Source: Bacillota bacterium (GTDB lineage: Bacteria; Bacillota; Clostridia; UBA1381). Taken from it: a DNA stretch of 6,584 bases. The notes beneath the pieces were generated by a model. It was not told the DNA's origin and searched no databases. It was given only the letters and a program-made list of their open reading frames with translations. Location of the stretch: NCBI GenBank assembly GCA_021203665.1, contig JAJQAT010000112.1:1-6584 (forward strand), in the 5' to 3' direction. Positions 1 to 4,459 of this stretch are shown piece by piece. The position numbers and the translations under genes are program-made. Each line of letters begins with the position of its first letter. The first letter of the stretch is position 1.

Positions 1-119
1 ATTTCCGTTTTGTAAGCGTTTGTGTGATCAACATCGCTGAATGCCGCGATGACCGCCGTTTGGCACAGGGTCGAGGCAAGCATAACCAATGTTGTGAGCA
101 TGGCTGTTAGTTTTTTCAT
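1..119 (-). CDS. Secreted S-layer-homology (SLH) domain protein, 5' part only
   Basis: The first 39 codons are present and the rest lies beyond the left edge. The protein starts MKKLTAMLTTLVMLAST, a typical Sec signal peptide: Lys2-Lys3 followed by a hydrophobic core to about residue 25. Cleavage is likely after Ala25 or Ala26 (VIAA). Mature sequence begins FSDVDHTNAYKTE, which matches the usual opening of an SLH domain (FSDV, then a helix). SLH domains bind pyruvylated secondary cell-wall polymers and hold exported proteins on the surface of Gram-positive bacteria. The start is supported by an AAGGTG ribosome binding site (125-130) five bases upstream and by a promoter at 163-191. What follows the SLH domain cannot be known here, so the protein could be an enzyme, an adhesin or an S-layer protein. 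The family call is fairly firm despite the short stretch. Confidence 0.72.
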   Translation of the reverse strand, partial: MKKLTAMLTTLVMLASTLCQTAVIAAFSDVDHTNAYKTE

Positions 120-162
120 TATTTCACCTTATCCTTTCTTTAACTATAGCAAATACATAGAT

Positions 163-191
163 ATTTTATCACGTATTGACATATAAGTCAA
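163..191 (-). promoter_or_regulatory. SigA-type promoter of the SLH-protein gene
   Basis: Read on the minus strand, TTGACT (186-191) is followed after exactly 17 bases by TAAAAT (163-168). These match the consensus at 5/6 in each box. Transcription would begin near 156, giving a leader of about 37 bases before the ATG at 119. The match is by eye. Confidence 0.7.
176..191. promoter_or_regulatory. Inverted repeat over the -35 box, possible operator
   Basis: TTGAC-ATATAA-GTCAA is a 5-bp perfect inverted repeat with a 6-base spacer that covers the -35 hexamer of the leftward promoter. A dimeric regulator bound here would block that promoter. The arms are short and TTGAC is part of the -35 consensus, so chance is possible. 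Confidence 0.3.
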
Positions 192-278
192 CCAAATAAA
201 TTGAGTTTTGAGCTGAGAAATATTACATTATTTTTACATTTTGTTACAGTATTCTTGCAAAAGTGAGACAGGCAATTT

Positions 279-308
279 TTGAATTGTGAATAAATTAATA
301 ATTATAAT
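279..308 (+). promoter_or_regulatory. Second, upstream promoter candidate for ftsH
   Basis: TTGAAT (279-284), an 18-base spacer and a perfect TATAAT (303-308). It lies about 40 bases upstream of the better-placed promoter at 318-346 and could be a second start for ftsH. The surrounding DNA is very AT-rich, which raises the chance of a false match. Confidence 0.4.
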
Positions 309-317
309 CTAAAATTA

Positions 318-346
318 TTGAAATAATCGGGATAAAGTGATACAAT
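318..346 (+). promoter_or_regulatory. Main SigA-type promoter of ftsH
   Basis: TTGAAA (318-323), a 17-base spacer and TACAAT (341-346), with a TG one base upstream of the -10 box (338-339), so it is also an extended -10. Both boxes match 5/6. Transcription would start near 352, about 36 bases before the ATG at 388. A start codon at 337 would lie inside this promoter and could not be on its transcript. Confidence 0.7.
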
Positions 347-372
347 TAGATGTAATTAAATTGATGAAATTC

Positions 373-378
373 AGGAGG
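373..378 (+). promoter_or_regulatory. Ribosome binding site of ftsH
   Basis: A perfect AGGAGG lies nine bases before the ATG at 388. It decides the start in favour of 388 over the in-frame GTG at 337 and the ATG at 364. Confidence 0.88.
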
Positions 379-387
379 ACACATTTA

Positions 388-2367
388 ATGCAGAATGATA
401 AAAAAAATCGTTCCCCGTTAAAAAATCCTTTGTTGGTATTTCTTATTATTTCAGTGGTGGCGACCGTTATTTTAAATATGGTAATGCTGTCGATGCAGAC
501 CACGAAAAGTCAAGAAATTTCATATAGCGATTTTTTGCAAATGCTGAATGAGGACAAAATAGACGAGGTTGTGCTTGAAAGCGACAGGCTCACGATATAC
601 GAAAAAATCGACGAATCCGACCTTGAGATGGATTCCGAGACCTCATCCTTTATGAGCGCGCTCGGAATAGACGCGGAAGAGGTTGTGGAAAGGGCAAGGG
701 AAAACAGCCGAAACGTGTATTACACGGGATATATATATGACGACAGGCTCCTTGCCATGCTTGACGAAAAGGGCGTGAGCTATTCAACGCCCATCCAGGA
801 CGACAACCCGATACTCGATTTTATTTTGACGTGGATACTTCCGCTCGCGGTAATATATCTGCTCTTCTTCCTCTTGACGCGCTCCATGTCCAAGAGAATG
901 GGCGGCTCAGGCGGCGGAATAATGGGCATAGGTCAGTCCAACGCCAAGCTTTACAGCGTGGAAAACGCCACCGGCGTCACCTTTGCCGATGTCGCGGGAC
1001 AGGAGGAGGCAAAGGAATCGCTTGATGAAATAGTGGATTATTTGCATAACCCGTCCAAGTATCACGCCATAGGCGCGAAGCAGCCCAAGGGCGCGCTGCT
1101 TGTGGGACCTCCGGGAACGGGTAAAACCCTGCTTGCAAAGGCGGTTGCCGGAGAGGCAAAGGTACCGTTTTTCTCGCTTTCCGGTTCGGAATTTGTAGAG
1201 ATGTTTGTCGGCGTCGGCGCATCGAGAGTGCGCGACCTCTTTAAGCAGGCGTCGGCAAAGGCGCCGTGTATTATCTTCATAGACGAAATAGACGCGATAG
1301 GCAAATCGAGGGATAATCAGATAAGCTCCAACGACGAGCGCGAACAGACGCTGAATCAGCTTTTGAGCGAAATGGACGGCTTTGACTCGTCAAAGGGACT
1401 TGTAATCCTCGCCGCGACAAACCGTCCCGAGGTGCTTGACAAGGCTCTTTTAAGACCCGGACGATTTGACAGGCGCATCATCGTGGAAAAGCCGGATTTA
1501 AAGGGACGCGAGGATATATTAAAGGTTCATATTAAAAACGTTAAGACCGAGCCGGATATAAACCTGCACGAGATGGCTCTTGCCACAAGCGGCACGGCGG
1601 GCGCGGATTTGGCGAATATGGTAAACGAGGCGGCTTTGAGAGCCGTGAGATGCGGCAGAAAGACCGTTTCGCAGGAGGACCTTATGGAGGCGATTGAGGT
1701 AATCATCGCCGGTAAGGAAAAGAAGGACAGAATTTTATCCGAAAAGGAAAAGAGAATCGTGTCCTTCCACGAGGTAGGCCACGCGCTTGCGACGGCGGTT
1801 CAGAAGCATACTCAGCCGGTGCATAAGATAACCATTGTTCCCAGGACCATGGGCTCGTTGGGTTATACGATGCAGATGCCCGAGGAGGAGGAACACTATC
1901 TGATGTCCAAGGACGAAATACTTGACCAGATAACGGTGTTTCTCGCGGGACGCGCGGCGGAGGAGCTTGTGTTTAACATAAAGACCACGGGCGCGGCGAA
2001 CGATATAGAGCGCGCCACATCGCTTGCGAGAAATATGATAACGCAGTACGGAATGTCGGATAAATTCGGCATGGCGGGACTTGAAAGCATACAGAATAAG
2101 TACCTTGACGGCAGAAGCGTTTCAAACTGCTCCGAGGAAACCAAAACGGATATTGATAAGGAAATTGTAGCTCTTCTTAAAAAATGCTATGATAAGGCGA
2201 TGAATATATTAAAGGAAAACCGCGACGCGCTCGATGAAATTTCCGAGTTCCTTATAAATAAGGAAACAATCACGGGCGACCAATTTATGGAGATATTCAA
2301 CCGCGTAAAGGACAGCCGAGAGGAAAAAACGGATAATGCGGAAAGCGCGGATGACCATGAGGAATAA
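388..2367 (+). CDS. ftsH: ATP-dependent zinc metalloprotease FtsH
   Basis: This is a 659-aa membrane-anchored AAA+ protease that unfolds and degrades misassembled membrane proteins and short-lived regulators; in the family it works as a hexamer. The domains, in order, are transmembrane segment 1 (about 14-34), an extracytoplasmic domain (35-141) and transmembrane segment 2 (142-163). A Gly-rich linker (GGSGGGIMG) follows. The AAA+ module has Walker A GPPGTGKT (240-247), pore loop FVG (273-275), Walker B IIFIDE (295-300) and second-region-of-homology arginines R356 and R359. The M41 protease has HEVGH (461-465; most members have HEAGH) and a probable third zinc ligand Asp539 in the TGAANDIERAT stretch. 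The tail is acidic and variable. No key residue is missing. The 388 start follows AGGAGG and a downstream-fitting promoter. The last 32 bases overlap the next gene, so the two are cotranscribed. The usual tilS/hpt neighbours are not seen upstream. Confidence 0.98.
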   Translation: MQNDKKNRSPLKNPLLVFLIISVVATVILNMVMLSMQTTKSQEISYSDFLQMLNEDKIDEVVLESDRLTIYEKIDESDLEMDSETSSFMSALGIDAEEVVERARENSRNVYYTGYIYDDRLLAMLDEKGVSYSTPIQDDNPILDFILTWILPLAVIYLLFFLLTRSMSKRMGGSGGGIMGIGQSNAKLYSVENATGVTFADVAGQEEAKESLDEIVDYLHNPSKYHAIGAKQPKGALLVGPPGTGKTLLAKAVAGEAKVPFFSLSGSEFVEMFVGVGASRVRDLFKQASAKAPCIIFIDEIDAIGKSRDNQISSNDEREQTLNQLLSEMDGFDSSKGLVILAATNRPEVLDKALLRPGRFDRRIIVEKPDLKGREDILKVHIKNVKTEPDINLHEMALATSGTAGADLANMVNEAALRAVRCGRKTVSQEDLMEAIEVIIAGKEKKDRILSEKEKRIVSFHEVGHALATAVQKHTQPVHKITIVPRTMGSLGYTMQMPEEEEHYLMSKDEILDQITVFLAGRAAEELVFNIKTTGAANDIERATSLARNMITQYGMSDKFGMAGLESIQNKYLDGRSVSNCSEETKTDIDKEIVALLKKCYDKAMNILKENRDALDEISEFLINKETITGDQFMEIFNRVKDSREEKTDNAESADDHEE

Positions 2368-2713
2368 TGCGGGCAACAAAAAAATCGGAAGCAGGATTAA
2401 GCAGCTCAGAAAGGAAAAGAGCATGACGCAGGTTGACCTTGCCCGAAAGCTCAATGTTTCAAGGTCATGCATCGCGAATTGGGAATCGGGACAACGCTGT
2501 CCCGAGTACCCGTATATTAAGGAAATGGCGGTAATTTTCGGAGTGCCGATGGATTATCTGTACGGTGCCGCCGACCATAGGTACAATATAAAAATTCCCG
2601 ATTATTTTGAGCTTGATTTGACCCTTTTGAATGAGCTGGGTCTGGATTTCCTGGGAGAGGTTTATAAATTTTTAATCAGTAACGAAAAATACAGAAAACC
2701 GAAGGACGAGTAA
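2336..2713 (+). CDS. XRE-family (Cro/CI type) helix-turn-helix transcriptional regulator
   Basis: The gene encodes up to 125 aa. Residues 17-77 form a clear HTH_3 domain: IGSRIKQLRKEKSMTQ, then VDLARKLNVSRSCIANWESGQRCP with the recognition helix around SRSCIANWE, then the closing helix ending in VPMDYLYG. The remaining 48 residues (DYFELDLTLLNELGLDFLGEVYKFLISNEKY) look helical and probably dimerise the protein or bind a signal; I do not recognise them. The gene overlaps ftsH by 32 bases in a different frame. The start is uncertain. ATG 2336 has GAGAGGA (2318-2324) 11 bases upstream. ATG 2351 has a weak GGAAAG five bases upstream, and ATG 2357 has none. All leave the HTH intact. It has no promoter of its own that I can see, so it is probably made from the ftsH transcript. 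Its target is unknown; ftsH itself or membrane stress genes are guesses. Confidence 0.9.
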   Translation: MRKARMTMRNNAGNKKIGSRIKQLRKEKSMTQVDLARKLNVSRSCIANWESGQRCPEYPYIKEMAVIFGVPMDYLYGAADHRYNIKIPDYFELDLTLLNELGLDFLGEVYKFLISNEKYRKPKDE

Positions 2714-2735
2714 CCGCGCCTTCGGTTTCGCGCGG
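2696..2735 (+). terminator. Two overlapping, mutually exclusive hairpins at the end of the ftsH-XRE operon
   Basis: Hairpin A pairs AAACCGAAGG (2696-2705) with CCTTCGGTTT (2719-2728), 10 bp perfect, with the XRE stop codon in its 13-base loop. Hairpin B pairs CCGCGC (2714-2719) with GCGCGG (2730-2735), 6 bp. The two share bases 2719-2728, either as stem or as loop, so only one can form fully. No clean T-run follows (only GATTTTATT from 2740), so intrinsic termination would be weak. It could instead protect the 3' end. Confidence 0.45.
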
Positions 2736-2759
2736 ACCGGATTTTATTGCCAAAATCGC

Positions 2760-2788
2760 TTGTCGGCGCGGGATATTTGTGATAAAAT
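2760..2788 (+). promoter_or_regulatory. Promoter of the nitroreductase gene
   Basis: TTGTCG (2760-2765), a 17-base spacer and TAAAAT (2783-2788; 5/6). The -10 box is good and the -35 is moderate (4/6). Transcription would begin near 2795, 30 bases ahead of the ATG at 2825. Confidence 0.55.
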
Positions 2789-2809
2789 TATCTATATAAA
2801 TAAGTGATG

Positions 2810-2816
2810 AGAGGAG
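2810..2816 (+). promoter_or_regulatory. Ribosome binding site of the nitroreductase gene
   Basis: AGAGGAG sits eight bases before ATG 2825. The upstream ATGs at 2804 and 2807 precede or overlap this site and have no SD of their own, so 2825 is the start. Confidence 0.8.
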
Positions 2817-2824
2817 ATATTGTT

Positions 2825-3337
2825 ATGAACGAAGCATTGAACGTATTAAAATCACGCCGTTCCTGCCGCGGCTTTGACGGCAGACAAATCACAGATGAAC
2901 AGCTTAACGCCATACTTGAGGCGGGCGTATACGCGCCGACGGGCATGGGAAAGCAGTCGCCGGTGATGGTGGTGGTGCAGGATAAGGAAACGATTTCCGC
3001 TCTTTCAAAGCTGAACGCCGCCGTTATGGGCGCGGATATAGACCCGTTCTACGGCGCGCCGACGGTTATAATTGTGCTTGCGGATAAAAACGCGGGTACA
3101 TATCTGTATGACGGCTCACTTGTAATGGGAAATCTTATGAACGCCGCCGAGGCTGTCGGGGTACAGTCCTGCTGGATACACCGCGCAAAAGAGGTGTTTG
3201 AAAGCGCGGAGGGAAAGGCTCTGCTTGAAAAATGGGGAATAAACGGCGATTATGAGGGCATAGGCAACTGCGTCCTCGGCTACGGAGAAAAGGTACCCGC
3301 CAAACCCAGAAAGGAAAATTATATTTATAGGGTGTAA
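2825..3337 (+). CDS. Nitroreductase-family FMN-dependent oxidoreductase
   Basis: A 170-aa protein of the single-domain nitroreductase family. These are homodimeric cytosolic flavoproteins that hold FMN at the dimer interface and pass electrons from NAD(P)H to nitroaromatics, quinones or other acceptors. Sequence marks include the N-terminal phosphate-binding stretch KSRRSCRGFD (9-18, with Arg11, Arg12 and Arg15), APTGMGKQSP (37-46) and DPFYGAPTVIIVLAD. The helix DGSLVMGNLMNAAEAVGVQSCWIHRA is the usual 'GN..LAA...G.GS.W' region, and LGYGEKVPAKPRKENYIYRV closes the chain as in short clostridial members. The length is typical of the compact members. The gene has its own promoter and terminator, so it is a single-gene unit. 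The physiological substrate cannot be read from the sequence; the antibiotic-activation role known for some relatives is not implied. Confidence 0.93.
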   Translation: MNEALNVLKSRRSCRGFDGRQITDEQLNAILEAGVYAPTGMGKQSPVMVVVQDKETISALSKLNAAVMGADIDPFYGAPTVIIVLADKNAGTYLYDGSLVMGNLMNAAEAVGVQSCWIHRAKEVFESAEGKALLEKWGINGDYEGIGNCVLGYGEKVPAKPRKENYIYRV

Positions 3338-3353
3338 TTGCCAAAAGCAAAAA

Positions 3354-3390
3354 ACGGACTGCCGCAAAGCAGTCCGTAATTTTTATTATT
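3354..3390. terminator. Bidirectional intrinsic terminator between convergent genes
   Basis: ACGGACTGC (3354-3362) pairs perfectly with GCAGTCCGT (3369-3377), a 9-bp stem with a 6-base loop CGCAAA. On the plus strand it is followed by AATTTTTATTATT. On the minus strand it is followed by TTTTTTGCTTTTGG (the complement of 3340-3353). Both the nitroreductase transcript and the leftward transcript of 3386-3874 therefore meet a stem plus T-run. The leftward stop codon (3386-3388) lies inside the plus-strand T-tract. Confidence 0.88.
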
Positions 3391-3874
3391 CTGTTTTGTC
3401 AAATGCGGAATTATTCTCCGCTTTTTGCGTCTTATCGTTTCCCGACGCCAAAAGCATTTCCATTATATCGAACATTCTCATTTGTGCTTTTTCGCGAGCA
3501 TCCGCGCTTTCCTGCGGTAAATCCGCCTGTATCGCGTCGAGCTGAGCCTTTATAACCTCCGCGACTGTATTTTTTCTTTCCTCCGCCTTGAGATTTTCAA
3601 GCGTTTCAAGCATTTTTATTCTGACCGCGGCGGTATGCTCGTCCGACGGCGCGCCGGAAAGCTGATCCTGTATTTTCGACATTTGGTTGTCGATTACGTC
3701 ATATATATTGTTTGCCATTTTATTATCCTCCGTTTCATCACGGGCGCAAAGGCAAATCGTATCCGCGTTTATCCGGTGCGCCCTGTCTTTTTTAACAAGT
3801 CCCAAAGCACGTTTCGGATAGGTGCTTCCTATTACTTTTCCGTTTTCGTCGGTTACGGTAATGTTTTTTGTCAT
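3386..3874 (-). CDS. Two-part protein: N-terminal TYPKRA/LVKK-RA module plus helical C-terminal domain, function unknown
   Basis: A 162-aa protein. Residues 1-45 (ITVTDENGKVIGSTYPKRALG, then LVKKDRAHRINADTICL) form a compact basic module. I recall it from short clostridial hypothetical proteins of the form 'TYPKRAKGLVKKGRA...TICL'. Its spacing (NGK..., P.RA..L.K..RA......TI.L) resembles the N-terminal region of RRXRR/IscB-type proteins, without any nuclease part. Residues 55-145 are predicted mostly helical and charged (MSKIQDQLSG, VRIKMLETLENLKAEERKNT, AQMRMFDIMEMLLASG), with coiled-coil-like stretches and no membrane segment. The tail is polar. The start at 3874 has an AAAGGGGA site (3883-3890) and a promoter at 3946-3974. 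A second, stronger SD (GGAGG, 3727-3731) precedes in-frame Met53, so a 110-aa short form may also be made. The region duplicated upstream covers its ribosome site and first codons. Its stop abuts the shared terminator. No reaction can be assigned; nucleic-acid binding by the basic module is an inference. Confidence 0.8.
   Translation of the reverse strand: MTKNITVTDENGKVIGSTYPKRALGLVKKDRAHRINADTICLCARDETEDNKMANNIYDVIDNQMSKIQDQLSGAPSDEHTAAVRIKMLETLENLKAEERKNTVAEVIKAQLDAIQADLPQESADAREKAQMRMFDIMEMLLASGNDKTQKAENNSAFDKTE
3727..3731 (-). promoter_or_regulatory. Strong internal ribosome binding site before Met53 of the two-part protein
   Basis: On the minus strand GGAGG is followed by eight bases and an in-frame ATG (3716-3718). 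This is a better SD and spacing than at the annotated start. It lies exactly between the basic N-terminal module and the helical domain and would give a 110-aa product beginning MANNIYDVIDNQ. Confidence 0.6.
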
Positions 3875-3887
3875 GGGTGTCGTCCCC
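3863..3887. repeat. Direct repeat, copy 1 (contains start codon and ribosome site of the 3386-3874 gene)
   Basis: A 25-base unit matching 3913-3937 at 23 of 25 positions. Read on the minus strand the core is GGGGACGACACCCATGACA. This copy supplies the GGGGA ribosome site and the ATG. Confidence 0.85.
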
Positions 3888-3912
3888 TTTCCGTAAAATA
3901 TTTAATTGTGCC

Positions 3913-3937
3913 GTTTTTTGTTATGGGTGCCGTCCCC
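3913..3937. repeat. Direct repeat, copy 2 (start codon lost)
   Basis: The second copy lies 50 bases upstream of copy 1 in the direction of the gene. Read on the minus strand it has GGGGACGGCACCCATAACA, so the ATG of copy 1 is ATA here. It begins about where the transcript from the 3946-3974 promoter would start, so both copies would be in the leader RNA. Confidence 0.85.
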
Positions 3938-3945
3938 TGCAATTC

Positions 3946-3974
3946 AGTATACCATACCGCGCATAAAAAAGCAA
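3946..3974 (-). promoter_or_regulatory. Extended -10 promoter for the 3386-3874 gene
   Basis: On the minus strand, TGGTATACT (3946-3954) is an extended -10 (TGn plus TATACT, 5/6). TTGCTT (3969-3974) is a weak -35 at 17 bases. The start would be near 3939, giving a leader of about 65 bases that includes both repeat copies. It lies between this gene and the upstream XRE gene, so the downstream gene can be expressed alone. Confidence 0.55.
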
Positions 3975-3981
3975 GAAAATC

Positions 3982-4269
3982 CTACAGCGATTTTAAAAAT
4001 TCGGCAAGCATAAGCTGCTGCTCCTCAGAGAGTCTTGACAATGCGGATTTAAGAAACGGGTTTATCTCGTCGTCGCCGTCGGAAAAGAAGTCCTTCAATG
4101 AAACGGAAAGCGCGTCGCAAAAATATGATAATGTTTCAACGGTAGGATTTTTATTCCCCAATTCGACGTCGCGAAGATAGCTTTGCGAAATCCCCGCCAT
4201 ATTTGCGAGCCTATTGACGGTAAGACCTTTTTTCTCTCTCAATTCTTTAATTCTCAAACCAACATTCAT
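3982..4269 (-). CDS. Small XRE-family helix-turn-helix regulator
   Basis: A 95-aa regulator. The HTH_3 domain fills residues 5-62: LRIKELREKKGLTVNRLANM, then AGISQSYLRDVELGNKNP with the recognition helix around SQSYLRDVE, then VETLSYFCDALSVSLKDFF. A short acidic linker (SDGDDEINPF) leads to a C-terminal helix, SALSRLSEEQQLMLAEFLKSL, likely used for dimer contacts. This is the compact architecture common in clostridial single-domain regulators. The start is placed at 4269 because GGAGA (4275-4279) precedes it by five bases. An upstream in-frame ATG at 4281 would add four residues and has no clear SD. The gene is divergent from the membrane protein at 4460, and an imperfect palindrome lies between them. 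It may therefore repress itself and the membrane protein, though this is inferred from position only. No terminator is seen after its stop, so read-through into the 3386-3874 gene is likely. Confidence 0.92.
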   Translation of the reverse strand: MNVGLRIKELREKKGLTVNRLANMAGISQSYLRDVELGNKNPTVETLSYFCDALSVSLKDFFSDGDDEINPFLKSALSRLSEEQQLMLAEFLKSL

Positions 4270-4274
4270 ACTAA

Positions 4275-4279
4275 TCTCC
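4275..4279 (-). promoter_or_regulatory. Ribosome binding site of the small XRE gene
   Basis: GGAGA on the minus strand, five bases before ATG 4269. It overlaps the alternative ATG at 4281, which argues against that start. Confidence 0.65.
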
Positions 4280-4282
4280 ATT

Positions 4283-4298
4283 CCGCCGCTCTCGGCGG
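4283..4298. repeat. GC-rich hairpin in the leader of the small XRE gene
   Basis: CCGCCG (4283-4288) pairs with CGGCGG (4293-4298) around the tetraloop CTCT. In the leftward RNA it would sit just upstream of the XRE ribosome site. No T-run follows on either strand, so it is not a terminator. It could affect translation or mRNA stability. Confidence 0.5.
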
Positions 4299-4359
4299 CT
4301 CAAACAGTAACGCGGAAAAGACGCGGTGCTTATTTTCACGTCAGTAACTTTCTAATATA

Positions 4360-4379
4360 TTCTATCATCAATAGTAGAA
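4360..4379. promoter_or_regulatory. Imperfect palindrome between divergent genes, possible XRE operator
   Basis: TTCTA (4360-4364) and TAGAA (4375-4379) are perfect arms around ten bases, with a further CTAT/ATAG pairing offset by one base. It lies between the divergent small XRE gene and the membrane-protein gene and just upstream of the latter's -35 box. That placement suits an operator. The arms are short and AT-rich, so the call is weak. Confidence 0.3.
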
Positions 4380-4398
4380 AAAAATTATATCTAAAGAG

Positions 4399-4427
4399 TT
4401 GACAAAATGAATTTATAGAGATAAAAT
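4399..4427 (+). promoter_or_regulatory. Near-consensus SigA promoter of the membrane-protein gene
   Basis: A perfect TTGACA (4399-4404), exactly 17 bases, then TAAAAT (4422-4427; 5/6), with a perfect TATAAT overlapping at 4427-4432 but at poor spacing. Transcription would start near 4434. This is the strongest promoter in the window by consensus match. Confidence 0.8.
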
Positions 4428-4459
4428 ATAATAACTAAAGAAATAATTGGGGTACTGCA

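Noticed and set aside
1..119. A lipoprotein signal (LASTLC) in the SLH protein
   Set aside because: The residues before Cys19 (S-T-L) do not fit a lipobox, which wants Leu at -3 and a small residue at -1. An ordinary signal peptidase I site after residue 25 or 26 fits better.
337..387. N-terminal extension of FtsH from GTG 337
   Set aside because: It overlaps the promoter, has no ribosome site, and the perfect AGGAGG fits 388.
120..387. A riboswitch or T-box in the ftsH leader
   Set aside because: The predicted leader is only about 36 bases and the upstream spacer is AT-rich without conserved helices.
3635..4180. A 181-aa plus-strand open frame across the two leftward genes
   Set aside because: It spans two supported minus-strand genes and their promoter, with low-complexity translation and no domain.
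3386..4281. Toxin-antitoxin pair made of the small XRE gene and its downstream neighbour
   Set aside because: The downstream protein has no toxin signature, the gap is about 107 bases rather than an overlap, and a separate promoter lies between them.
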